Assembly (NCBI GenBank): GCA_017609465.1
Contig: JAFCDX010000008.1
Coordinates: 1-40,123, forward strand
Reading direction: 5' to 3'
Origin: Candidatus Woesearchaeota archaeon
Lineage (GTDB): Archaea; Nanobdellota; Nanobdellia; SCGC-AAA011-G17; JAFCDX01
Length of the DNA stretch: 40,123 bases
In this document: positions 1-11,465 of the stretch, piece by piece
Layout: every line of letters begins with the position of its first letter
How positions within the stretch are numbered: the first letter of the stretch is position 1
Notes under the pieces: generated by a model
Database searches by the model: none
Told to the model about the DNA's origin: nothing
The model's input: the letters and a program-made list of their open reading frames with translations, nothing else
Program-made: the position numbers and the translations under genes

Positions 1-35
1 TCAATAAAGTTTATATATTTAGAATCTTTAGTCAT
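1..35 (-). CDS. 5' end of a truncated CDS (MTKDSKYINFI...), product unknown
   Basis: Minus-strand ATG at 35..33 preceded by AAGAGGTGAT (Shine-Dalgarno-like); open to the window edge. Confidence 0.35.
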   Translation of the reverse strand, partial: MTKDSKYINFI

Positions 36-141
36 ATTTAATCACCTCTTGGTATTTTCGTAATAACTTGAGGTGATTATATTTTATATAAAATATGGGG
101 TTTCAGCACAGCCATAAACCCAAAAAATTTATAAATTTTGC

Positions 142-435
142 CTAATCTTTATCAAAATAACCATTGCTTTCATGTTCATTACCTTCATCTTTTCTTATTT
201 GTTCAAATATAATATTTATACTAAAATCTATTGAGGTTATTTCATAATTCATTTTAGGTGGTTCTTTTACATGATAATCAAATTTGATAAGCTTAGACAG
301 ATCGTGTTGAATTTTTTCCTTTTCTTTGTTAAATAGAGTTTCTAGTTTATTATGAAATTCTGAACTAATTAAAGGTCTAGATTTGTCTTTTCCAAAATTC
401 CCTTTAAATTCATGTTGTGCTTTAATACTTCTCAT
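142..435 (-). CDS. hypothetical protein (97 aa)
   Basis: ORF track; no recognised motif. Confidence 0.45.
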   Translation of the reverse strand: MRSIKAQHEFKGNFGKDKSRPLISSEFHNKLETLFNKEKEKIQHDLSKLIKFDYHVKEPPKMNYEITSIDFSINIIFEQIRKDEGNEHESNGYFDKD

Positions 436-631
436 TTTAATCGCGATTTATTCTTTTCCTGTCTTTTTTTCTATCAGGTTCTGCTTTTTCCCTATTGTTT
501 GCACTCAATCTATCATTCTAATAAATCCAAAACCCAGATTTAAACCTTTCGATGTGTTACTACTCTGAGATTAGAAAGATTTATAAATGTAAAATCTGTG
601 CTTAAACAAGCAATTACAGCAATGAGGTAAA

Positions 632-1270
632 ATGAAAACAACAAAATCAGAATGGTCAGGATGGGCATATGATTCAACAGTAAAGCTTTATACAATTAAA
701 CCTAACTGCCTTTGTAGAATACCGATTATAGAACCAACTAACTTAAAAAAGTTTATTAAAGAGCATTCAATAGATTCTGCTTTTGGTTTTCCAGAAAGCC
801 CAGGAGTAATTACTGAATTACCTACAGGAAACCACAGGATTTATGGTTTACATAGCAGAGAAATAGGAGATTTTGAGCCTAATGAAAATCATCCTGCCCT
901 TTATGGAAATTTAATTTGTCCAGAGAATTTGTTTAATTTATTATATGGAATAACTAAATTTGGTGAAAAATTGATTAATGGGTGTGTTATTAGTATAGAT
1001 GGAATTAAAAAGAATGAAAATTATGGTTGGAATATTGCTGTATCCCCAGATCATGATTTAAGAGAAAATTATCCAGAGAGATTTGATGATTCTTTGGTTG
1101 AAAGTCTGGGAAGAACACTTTCAAAATATATCGAAAGCCAGGGCCTTAGTGATAAGGTTACTTATTCAGTATTCCCAAAAACCATTAGATGGCATAATGC
1201 TCCTTTTAGCAATGGATTTTGGGAAAGATATGAAGAAAGAAAAGCAAGAGAGGATAGGTTAAATAGATAA
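632..1270 (+). CDS. hypothetical protein (212 aa)
   Basis: Long ORF; archaeal TATA-like TTTATAAATG about 60 nt upstream and GAGGT near the start codon. Confidence 0.7.
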   Translation: MKTTKSEWSGWAYDSTVKLYTIKPNCLCRIPIIEPTNLKKFIKEHSIDSAFGFPESPGVITELPTGNHRIYGLHSREIGDFEPNENHPALYGNLICPENLFNLLYGITKFGEKLINGCVISIDGIKKNENYGWNIAVSPDHDLRENYPERFDDSLVESLGRTLSKYIESQGLSDKVTYSVFPKTIRWHNAPFSNGFWERYEERKAREDRLNR

Positions 1271-1930
1271 TTATTTATTTTTTCTTCCCAAAATGCACCA
1301 ATGATCCACACTATCTTTATGTAAATCAAGAATTTCAAAGTTCTTAAAATAAGACAATACCATTTGTTTTGTAAAAATATGATGTGGGACCCCTTTTTCT
1401 AATCCTTTAGTTACAATCCACGTATTAGATTCTATTTTCCTTTTTTCTTCCACTGGACGACCTTTAAATGTAGAAGTAATTGCTATGAAAATAATTCCTT
1501 TTGATTTTAATACCCTTTCTATTTCACTTATACAATATTTTACCTGTTTTTCAGTTCCATGATGAATTGCCCAAGTGGATATAACTGCATCAAAGAAATT
1601 GCTTTTGAATGGAAATTTCTTGAAGAAGGAAGCAACTTCTAAGTTGGCCCTTAAACCAAGTTTTTTCAGCCATTTCTTACATAAATTTATTCCTTCAGAA
1701 GCTCCATCTGTTCCATAAACATCAAATCCTTTTTGTGCTAAGTATATTACATGTCTTCCACTCCCACATCCTAAATCTAGAACTCTTTTTATTCCTTTAT
1801 TTTTCATATATTCTGCTATTTTTGGTATATCTTCATGTGGTTCTTCTACATTAACTCCTCTTTCTTTGAAGATTTTTTGCCATCCTTCTTCTTTTGGTAA
1901 CTTTTTTTTAACTCTCACTAATCTTGGCAT
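1271..1930 (-). CDS. class I SAM-dependent methyltransferase
   Basis: Motif I VLDLGCGSGRHVIYLAQKGFDVYGTD, followed by FFDAVISTWAIHHG and a typical MT fold pattern. Confidence 0.85.
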   Translation of the reverse strand: MPRLVRVKKKLPKEEGWQKIFKERGVNVEEPHEDIPKIAEYMKNKGIKRVLDLGCGSGRHVIYLAQKGFDVYGTDGASEGINLCKKWLKKLGLRANLEVASFFKKFPFKSNFFDAVISTWAIHHGTEKQVKYCISEIERVLKSKGIIFIAITSTFKGRPVEEKRKIESNTWIVTKGLEKGVPHHIFTKQMVLSYFKNFEILDLHKDSVDHWCILGRKNK

Positions 1931-1990
1931 AATGTTTTCCTCAATAAATTTCTTATTTTCTTGATATTTAATTTTATTGTTTTTAAGTTT

Positions 1991-2107
1991 CTAAATATTC
2001 TCTTCTGCTATTTTAACACAATCTTGTGTGGTTTTATCATCTTCTTTCTCTAATGCAGTCTCAGTTTTGCTTATACTCAATGAAATTATATCTATTAAAT
2101 TTTTCAT
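1991..2107 (-). CDS. possible small ORF (38 aa, MKNLIDIISLSISKTETALEKEDDKTTQDCVKIAEENI)
   Basis: ATG-to-stop ORF between two methyltransferase genes, downstream of the TATA-like TATAAAATATTATA; below the ORF-track size cut-off. Confidence 0.35.
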   Translation of the reverse strand: MKNLIDIISLSISKTETALEKEDDKTTQDCVKIAEENI

Positions 2108-2141
2108 AATTATACTAGATTATAATATTTTATATATTTTT

Positions 2142-2883
2142 CTATCTCTTTTTCATAGATATCAATAAAAATATGCCATCTTCTCTAACATCAAATATAT
2201 CAAAAAATTTGCCAAAATATTTATTTATATTGTCTTTATTAAAAAAGATATGATAAACTGGTTTAAATTTCTTTCCTGGTAATGAATTTCTTTCTATTGT
2301 TAAATTCCCTATCTTTCTATCATAGATGGGATAATAAACATCTTCTTTATATCTAACCCAAAATCGTGCCCCACATTTAAAGAGATTACCATATATAGGA
2401 TCCTCATATCCTGAGTTTTCAATACAATTTTTATTCCCAACAGTGATAAATAATAAACCCTCTTTTTTTAATATTTTATGAATATTTTTTAATGTCTTGT
2501 TTAAAGTCCTAGGTGTATTATGATGTAGTACTGAAAAAGAAATTGCAACATCAAAAAAGTTCTTAGGAAAAGGAAATGGTTTTACAATATCATGGACTAT
2601 AACTCTCTCATTTATATTTTGTCTTAATTCAGGAAAGGCTGAAAGTTTTTTCCTACACATTTTAACAGCAGTAGGAGATAAATCCACAGCATAAACGTTG
2701 TATCCTTTTTTAGCCAAGGATAATGAATCCTTACCTGGACCACAACCTATATCAATAACATTTTCAATATTTTTATCAAAATGTTCAATGAAATGTTTTA
2801 AGTGGTATAATTGAAATGTACTTTTATCTCCTTCTTTTTTCCATGCTTCTTCATGACTTGTCTTTATTTTAATTTCCCCCCAT
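2142..2883 (-). CDS. class I SAM-dependent methyltransferase; intact reading frame begins upstream of the ORF-track start and is joined to an ATG only through a G6 tract frameshift
   Basis: The track start (TTG at 2717) cuts off motif I. Upstream in the same frame reads ...SHEEAWKKEGDKSTFQLYHLKHFIEHFDKNIENVIDIGCGPGKDSLSLAKKGYNVYAVD. An ATG at 2883..2881 followed by GGGGGG is out of frame by one base. Confidence 0.7.
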
Positions 2884-2962
2884 TATAGGCATTATATCTA
2901 TTAAATCTTCTAAATAATCCTAAATTATAATACTTTATATAACTCTTGGTAAAAATTACTTC

Positions 2963-4150
2963 TCAAATCATTTTATATTTATTCATTAAATACAAGCTTA
3001 TTAAAGCAATTACTAAATAAAAAACCCCTATAATATAAAAAGATATGCTTAGTGAAGTAATATCTATAATTTTTCCTATAATTGGAGAGAGAATAATAAG
3101 AGGTAAGACTTTTACCATATTACTTACTGATAAAGCAGTTGCCCTAATTTCTGAACTTATTAAATCATTTGTATATGCTGAAAATAAAGGTCTAGAAAAT
3201 CCCCAAACAAATCCATTAAAAAATATTAAAGGAATTAAAAAAATGGATTTAAAAATGCCTAAAAGAATAAATATTAAAAAAGGAGCTAATAAGAAATAGA
3301 AAGAATTTCTTTTTCCAATTTTTTGTTCTAGATTAGAAGTATATATTGCTCCTAATGCAGAAATGAACATAAAAACACTATATATGATTCCGTTGTGGGT
3401 TGCTGTTAAACCAATTTCATGATAATATAAATAATAAGAAGTTACCATAATCAACATAATGCTACAAACAAGAGAATTATATAATGTCAAAGACATTATT
3501 TTTTTATGGGTTAAAACAAATTTAGATATTTTTCCTACATCAAAAATTACATTTGTTTCTGTTTTTCTCACTTTCCTTTTAGGTTCAACTATTAAAATGG
3601 CTATTGGAATCATTAAAGCAGAGATTAAAATAGCAATATAGAATGGGGTTCTCAAAGAAATTAATACTAATAATCCACCTAAAAAAGATGCAGAAGAGGC
3701 TGCAATTCTTATAAAAAATCGGGATCCCCCTTCAACTTTTTTAAATATTTTTATTTTTTTAGTTTGTTTTAAAGAATCATATATTAAAGAAGTATCTGTT
3801 CCGGACAATAAACTCCCACCAATACCAAAAGAAATTTGAGCCAAAATAAATAAATAAAAACTAGATGAAACTGCATAAATAATTGCCCCTATTAAATAAG
3901 CAAAAGAACATAAAAATAGTGTCTTTTTTCTTCCTACGCGGTCTGACAAATATCCTGAAGGAATTTCAAATAGAAGATTACTAGCCATACCAATAGCACC
4001 TAAAGCAAATATCTGTGTAGCTGTTAAATTTAAAGACAAATAAAAAGGAACCAATATTGGAGCAACAACTGAAAAACTTATTAAAAATCTAAATATATAA
4101 ATTTTCCAAATATTTGTTAAAACCCCTTTTTTATAAATTTTTAAATTCAT
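2963..4150 (-). CDS. MFS transporter
   Basis: About 12 hydrophobic segments; MFS loop 2-3 signature GYLSDRVGRKKTL. Confidence 0.88.
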   Translation of the reverse strand: MNLKIYKKGVLTNIWKIYIFRFLISFSVVAPILVPFYLSLNLTATQIFALGAIGMASNLLFEIPSGYLSDRVGRKKTLFLCSFAYLIGAIIYAVSSSFYLFILAQISFGIGGSLLSGTDTSLIYDSLKQTKKIKIFKKVEGGSRFFIRIAASSASFLGGLLVLISLRTPFYIAILISALMIPIAILIVEPKRKVRKTETNVIFDVGKISKFVLTHKKIMSLTLYNSLVCSIMLIMVTSYYLYYHEIGLTATHNGIIYSVFMFISALGAIYTSNLEQKIGKRNSFYFLLAPFLIFILLGIFKSIFLIPLIFFNGFVWGFSRPLFSAYTNDLISSEIRATALSVSNMVKVLPLIILSPIIGKIIDITSLSISFYIIGVFYLVIALISLYLMNKYKMI

Positions 4151-4737
4151 CTCTTATAAACCACCAAAACATTCCAACCTAAATTCTTTCCTTTTTTATC
4201 CTTAAATATTACTGGTATTTCCTTCATTATTTTCTTTAACTTGAATTTCTTAAACTGGGATTCTGTGAATATTGAGCCTCTATCATCTTGTAACACTAAA
4301 ACTCCATTTGGTTTTAATAATTTATATATATTCGATAATATCTTATCTTTATTCTTAAATCTATGTTTTCCTGTTTCTAAATAATAGTTTTCTTCATACA
4401 ATCTTGATAATGTTATTCTTTCTATTATAGCATGAAACTTATTCTTATTCTCTTTAAGAAATTTAGGACTTAATTTTTCAATATTTGCTTTTATTAAACT
4501 TTTATTGGTTTTTTCAGGATTTGTATCAATACCATAAACATTTGCTCCTTTATCTTTCAAATAATCTAAAAATAAAGCATCTTTATATCCAATTTCTAAT
4601 ATTTTCTTATTTTTTAATGATTTAAGGAATTGTTTTAAAACCGTTAAAGTTGGTGAGTAATAATATCCTAAGAACTCTGATTTTTTACTTAATTCTCTTT
4701 TGGATTCATTATACAATTTTTCATTAAAAGTTTTCAT
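4147..4737 (-). CDS. SAM-dependent methyltransferase-like protein
   Basis: KILEIGYKDALFLDYLKDKGANVYGID and a KPNGVLVLQDD strand; overlaps both neighbours by 4 nt. Confidence 0.7.
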   Translation of the reverse strand: MKTFNEKLYNESKRELSKKSEFLGYYYSPTLTVLKQFLKSLKNKKILEIGYKDALFLDYLKDKGANVYGIDTNPEKTNKSLIKANIEKLSPKFLKENKNKFHAIIERITLSRLYEENYYLETGKHRFKNKDKILSNIYKLLKPNGVLVLQDDRGSIFTESQFKKFKLKKIMKEIPVIFKDKKGKNLGWNVLVVYKR

Positions 4738-5399
4738 TTTAATCTCTCAAACCTAAGTTGATGACACGTACCAACATCATTTTTCTTTTTAAGTATTAAT
4801 CCAACTTCTTTAAATCTTTTCTTTATTTCAACTATAGACCAACATTTCTTTGAATTATAAGAAATTTTTCCTAATTTTCCTTGTGGCCAAGGTAAATCAA
4901 TTATAAGGTATCCATTTGGTTTTAAAACCCTTTTCATCTCCTTAATGAATTTAAGATAATGTTTTGGATGAAAACAATCTAAAGTTCCTCTACAAACCAC
5001 TTTATCAAAAGAATCATCTTTATAAGGAATCTCTTCTAAACTAGCTTTTTTAATTTCAATAACATTCTTTTTAAAAGACTTATCTCTTAAATTTTCTTTT
5101 AATTTATTTAGCATTCCTTTAGAGATATCAAATGCATAGACCTTTGCTCCCTTTTTTGCTAATTCAATTGAAATTCTTCCTGTTCCGCAAGCACAATAAA
5201 GTATTTTCTCATTCTTCTTCGGATTGATTAATTTGATAAATTCTTTTGGTGCCAAAACCATTTCTTCATACCAAGAATTTTTTGGATTTAAACCTATTTT
5301 ATCATATTCCTTAGATTCAATGTCATATTTTTTCTCTAATTGTTTTGATGCAGATTTAAAAGATTTTTTTTCTTTCCAATCAAAAATATATTTCTTCAT
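4734..5399 (-). CDS. class I SAM-dependent methyltransferase
   Basis: ILYCACGTGRISIELAKKGAKVYAFDIS, DSFDKVVCRGTLDCF, KRVLKPNGYLIIDLP. Confidence 0.85.
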   Translation of the reverse strand: MKKYIFDWKEKKSFKSASKQLEKKYDIESKEYDKIGLNPKNSWYEEMVLAPKEFIKLINPKKNEKILYCACGTGRISIELAKKGAKVYAFDISKGMLNKLKENLRDKSFKKNVIEIKKASLEEIPYKDDSFDKVVCRGTLDCFHPKHYLKFIKEMKRVLKPNGYLIIDLPWPQGKLGKISYNSKKCWSIVEIKKRFKEVGLILKKKNDVGTCHQLRFERLK

Positions 5400-6610
5400 T
5401 TCAACCTCTTAATTTCTTTAATGAAATAATAAAACAACATGGCAGGTATTAATAGAAATGCAGATATAAATATTGTCATTTTTGGTCCTATCAAATCTAT
5501 TAAATAACCAGCAATTAACGTTCCAATTACGGCCCCTATACCAATAACCATTGTTCTAAAAGAAGTTATACTTGCCCTATACTTTCCAGGAACATTGCTT
5601 TGAAAGAATTTCTGCCTGATTGGATAAAGAAGTTCACATGGAATTACTCCCAACAAGAATATTAATGCAGCGGTATACCAACTATTAACAAAGATAATTA
5701 AAAAGCTAATAAAAAATAAAAATAATAACATTAAAGTTAAATAATTTTTGTCGCTTTTTATAATCTTAGATAAAGATTTGGATAAAAATGGGATTACCAT
5801 TGCAATTAATGCACCAATTGAAACTAAATATCCTATCCAATGAACTTCAAATCCAAGACTAATTAAAAGTGGCTGCCAAGCAAGCATATCTCCAAATGTG
5901 AATGATATAACTGTAAAGAATCCAGCTATAATCATGAAAGATAAAACAGGATGCCTTGAAGCATAATTTATAGAAAATTTTGAATAATTCCAAGTTTCCT
6001 TTAGTTGTTTTCTTATTTTAACTTTTTTTCTTGCAAATCCTTCATTCACAAATAAAAAAATAAATAATGTTCCAATTAAAGATGAAAATCCAGTACTCCA
6101 CCAAATTATACCCAAACCAAAATATTTTACAAGTAAAGCCCCAATAATACCATTAAAAATTCCTCCAAGAGACCCTATACTTGGTTCCTTAATATAGAAA
6201 TCTTGAACTAAGTCCTTTCTTTTGTTTTTGTTTAAATATTCTATAACTAAAGCTTGATCTGCACCAGAAGTTAATGTTGCAGAAATACCTAATAAAGCAA
6301 ACAACCCTAATAATATATAATAATTTTCAAATAATCCTATAAAAATAAAAGTAAAGCCGACTAATACATATCCTAATACAACTGAAAATTTTCTTCCGAA
6401 TATATCTGCGATTGCTCCTGTTGGAATTTCAAAAATTATTCCAAGAAAACTGAACATTGCAAAAAGAGTTGCTATTTGAAAAAACGATAATCCTATTTGA
6501 TTAAAATAGATTACATAAAAAAGGATCCAAATATAGAACATACTTTTAAGCATAATATCTAAATAAAATGGCCACAGTAAAGAAAGTTCCCCTTTTTCAA
6601 AGATTTTCAT
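5396..6610 (-). CDS. MFS transporter
   Basis: About 12 hydrophobic segments; MFS signature GAIADIFGRKFSVVLGY. Confidence 0.88.
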   Translation of the reverse strand: MKIFEKGELSLLWPFYLDIMLKSMFYIWILFYVIYFNQIGLSFFQIATLFAMFSFLGIIFEIPTGAIADIFGRKFSVVLGYVLVGFTFIFIGLFENYYILLGLFALLGISATLTSGADQALVIEYLNKNKRKDLVQDFYIKEPSIGSLGGIFNGIIGALLVKYFGLGIIWWSTGFSSLIGTLFIFLFVNEGFARKKVKIRKQLKETWNYSKFSINYASRHPVLSFMIIAGFFTVISFTFGDMLAWQPLLISLGFEVHWIGYLVSIGALIAMVIPFLSKSLSKIIKSDKNYLTLMLLFLFFISFLIIFVNSWYTAALIFLLGVIPCELLYPIRQKFFQSNVPGKYRASITSFRTMVIGIGAVIGTLIAGYLIDLIGPKMTIFISAFLLIPAMLFYYFIKEIKRLK

Positions 6611-6644
6611 AAAAATTTAAATTATTATTAATTTAATAAATTAA

Positions 6645-7001
6645 CTATTGCAAAACCAAATAATTTTTCTGTCTTATTGTAATAATTGAAATTCCTTTTT
6701 CCTTTAATTTTCTTTTTAATTCCTGATCCTGAGTTGCAACAACATAATTTTCATTAACTATATCCAAAATCAAATCATCAACGTTTTTATTTTTCTCTGT
6801 CTTTATAATGCAAATATTTTCCTTGTCAATTATTTCCTTAATTAATTTAAAATTCTCTTTATTTTCAAGCTCATCAAAAGTCTTATTCAAGATACATAAT
6901 TTAACTTTAAAATCACATATTTTTTTAATTTCTTCAACAAAATGTATATTATTTTTTACACAATTTATCAAAAAATCAGTGTCTAAAATAGCTGTTTTCA
7001 T
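6645..7001 (-). CDS. PIN-domain protein (VapC/Fcf1-like)
   Basis: N-terminal AILDTDFLI and C-terminal NENYVVATQDQELKRKLKEKGISIITIR with spaced acidic residues typical of PIN domains. Confidence 0.75.
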   Translation of the reverse strand: MKTAILDTDFLINCVKNNIHFVEEIKKICDFKVKLCILNKTFDELENKENFKLIKEIIDKENICIIKTEKNKNVDDLILDIVNENYVVATQDQELKRKLKEKGISIITIRQKNYLVLQ

Positions 7002-7084
7002 GCTTTTTTTAGATATTTTTTAGATATAAAGGTTTTCATCAAAATCATGAAAAAGAAGCCTAAAATAAGCTTTAAATGGCCTAA

Positions 7085-9037
<1,953 letters not shown>

Positions 9038-9038
9038 A

Positions 9039-11465
9039 ATGGCAACAGAGATTAAACCAAAATTAATTGAAGAAGAAATGAAAGAATCTTATCTTGATTA
9101 TTCTATGAGTGTTATAGTTTCAAGAGCATTGCCTGATGTTAAAGATGGTTTAAAACCTGTTCATAGAAGAATATTATATTCTATGCATGGAATGGGTCTT
9201 TATCCAAATAAAAATTTTGTAAAGTCAGCAAGAATTGTTGGTGAGTGCTTTAAATATCATCCTCATGGTGATGCAGCAATATATGATTCTCTTGTAAGAA
9301 TGGCGCAGAATTTTGCTTTAAGATATCCTTTAATTCATGGGCATGGGAATTTTGGTTCTATAGATTTCCCACATTCTTATGCACAAATGCGTTATAGTGA
9401 AGCCAAATTACAAAAAATTTCAGGGGAATTAATTGAAGATATTGACAAGGAAACAGTTGACTTCAAGGATAATTTTGATGGCTCATTAAAAGAGCCAGTT
9501 GTATTGCCTGCAAAACTTCCTAATTTATTGTTAAATGGTTCTTCTGGAATAGCGGTTGGTATGGCAACAAACATTCCCCCCCATAACATAAAGGAAATAT
9601 GCAATGCCTCAATGAAATTAATTGAAAATCCAGAAATTGAAATTGATGAATTAATAAAACATGTAAAAGGACCTGATTTTCCAACTGGGGGAATAATATG
9701 CAATTCTGATGGAATTAAAAGAGCATACAAAACAGGAAAAGGAAAAATATTGATAAGATCAAAAACAGAATTTGAAAAAAACAAGGTAATTATAACAGAA
9801 ATTCCTTATCAGGTTAACAAGTCTTTGCTATTGGAAAGTATTGCAAATCTTGTAAAAGAAAAGAAGATAGAAGGAATTTCAAACATAAGAGATGAATCAG
9901 ACAAGGAAGGGATGAGAATTGTAATAGAAACAAAAGGAAATCAGGAATTAATATTAAATCAATTATACAAAAATACTAATTTGCAAGTAACATTCGGAAT
10001 TAACATGCTTGCTCTTGTAAATAATAAGCCTAATGTTCTTAATTTAAAGCAAATTCTTGAAGAATATCTAAAGCATAGGGTTGATGTTGTAACAAGAAGA
10101 ACACAATTTGACTTGAACAAGGCAGAAGCACGCGCACATATTCTAGAGGGATTAAAAATAGCATTAAAAGACATTGATTCTGTAATAAAATTAATTAAAA
10201 AATCAAAGAATGTTGATGAAGCAAAGAAAGGGTTGATGAATAATTATGGATTAACAGAAAAACAGTCTGTTGCAATACTTGAAATGAAACTTCAGAAGTT
10301 AACTTCTCTTGAAACTGAAAAAATCAATGAAGAACACAAAAATTTAGTTGAATTGATAAAGAAATTAAGAGAAATATTAAACAGCAAAGAAAAAATACTG
10401 AACATAATAAAAGAAGAATTGAATTACCTTAAGGAAAAATACGGAGATGAAAGAAAAACAGAAATTCTTCAGCAGTATGAAACCATAGAAGATGAAGATT
10501 TGATTAAAGAAGAAAACATTGTTATTACATTGACGAATTCAGGATATATAAAAAGAATTCCTTTAGAGGTTTACAAAAACCAGAAAAGAGGGGGAAAAGG
10601 AATAATAGGGACAACAACAAAAGAGGATGATTTCCTTAAAGAAGTAAAGGTTGTTAAATCAAAATCAAACTTATTATTTTTTACTAATAAAGGAAAGGTT
10701 CACTGGCTTAAAGCGTATCAAATTCCAGAAGGTTCAAGATATTCAAAAGGAAGCTCAATAATAAATTTATTATCTTTGGATAAAAATGAGAAAATATATT
10801 CCACAATAGCAATAGAAAATTATAAAGAAAATTTTTATCTTGTTATTGCAACTAAAAATGGTTTGATAAAAAAGACAAAACTAGATGAATACAGCAATCC
10901 AAGAAAAGGAGGTATTATTGCAATTAATTTGAAAGATAATGATGAATTAGTAAATGCAAGAATAACAAAGGGTAATGATGTTATTATATTAGCAACTGAA
11001 AAAGGAAAAGTTGCAAAATTCAATGAAAAAGACATAAGAACTGTAGGAAGAAATTCACAGGGAGTAAGAGGTATTAAGGTTGTTAATGACAAAGTTATTG
11101 GAATGGAGCTTGAAAGAGACCCTTACATATTAACCATAACTGAAAACGGATTTGGTAAAAAAACAGATCTTAATGAATATAGATTGATTTCTCGTGGAGG
11201 TAAAGGAGTAATTAATATAAAAATCACAGAAAAAAATGGGAAAGTTGTTGGAATAAGAAATGTTTCTGATAAAGATGAAATTTTATTGATAACAAAAAAA
11301 GGAAGTATAATAAGAGTAAAAAGTTCTGGAATATCAAAAATAGGTAGAAAGACACAAGGAGTAAGAATAATGAGATTGTCTGAGAATGATAAAATTGTTG
11401 GAATTGCAAAGGTAGTTAAGGAAGATAAAAAAGATTTTACTTTAGATTCTCATTTCCAAGAATAA
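9039..11465 (+). CDS. gyrA: DNA gyrase subunit A
   Basis: SRALPDVKDGLKPVHRRILY, HPHGDAAIYDSLVRMAQNF, AQMRYSEAKL (catalytic Tyr); GyrA box QKRGGKG in the C-terminal domain. Confidence 0.97.
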   Translation: MATEIKPKLIEEEMKESYLDYSMSVIVSRALPDVKDGLKPVHRRILYSMHGMGLYPNKNFVKSARIVGECFKYHPHGDAAIYDSLVRMAQNFALRYPLIHGHGNFGSIDFPHSYAQMRYSEAKLQKISGELIEDIDKETVDFKDNFDGSLKEPVVLPAKLPNLLLNGSSGIAVGMATNIPPHNIKEICNASMKLIENPEIEIDELIKHVKGPDFPTGGIICNSDGIKRAYKTGKGKILIRSKTEFEKNKVIITEIPYQVNKSLLLESIANLVKEKKIEGISNIRDESDKEGMRIVIETKGNQELILNQLYKNTNLQVTFGINMLALVNNKPNVLNLKQILEEYLKHRVDVVTRRTQFDLNKAEARAHILEGLKIALKDIDSVIKLIKKSKNVDEAKKGLMNNYGLTEKQSVAILEMKLQKLTSLETEKINEEHKNLVELIKKLREILNSKEKILNIIKEELNYLKEKYGDERKTEILQQYETIEDEDLIKEENIVITLTNSGYIKRIPLEVYKNQKRGGKGIIGTTTKEDDFLKEVKVVKSKSNLLFFTNKGKVHWLKAYQIPEGSRYSKGSSIINLLSLDKNEKIYSTIAIENYKENFYLVIATKNGLIKKTKLDEYSNPRKGGIIAINLKDNDELVNARITKGNDVIILATEKGKVAKFNEKDIRTVGRNSQGVRGIKVVNDKVIGMELERDPYILTITENGFGKKTDLNEYRLISRGGKGVINIKITEKNGKVVGIRNVSDKDEILLITKKGSIIRVKSSGISKIGRKTQGVRIMRLSENDKIVGIAKVVKEDKKDFTLDSHFQE

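Noticed and set aside
383-568. 61-aa plus-strand ORF
   Set aside because: Partly antisense to the 142-435 ORF with low-complexity hydrophobic sequence; no ribosome-binding site or motif support.
6645-7001. PIN protein as the toxin of a VapBC toxin-antitoxin pair
   Set aside because: No adjacent VapB-like antitoxin ORF was seen; it could equally be a housekeeping PIN/Fcf1-like nuclease.
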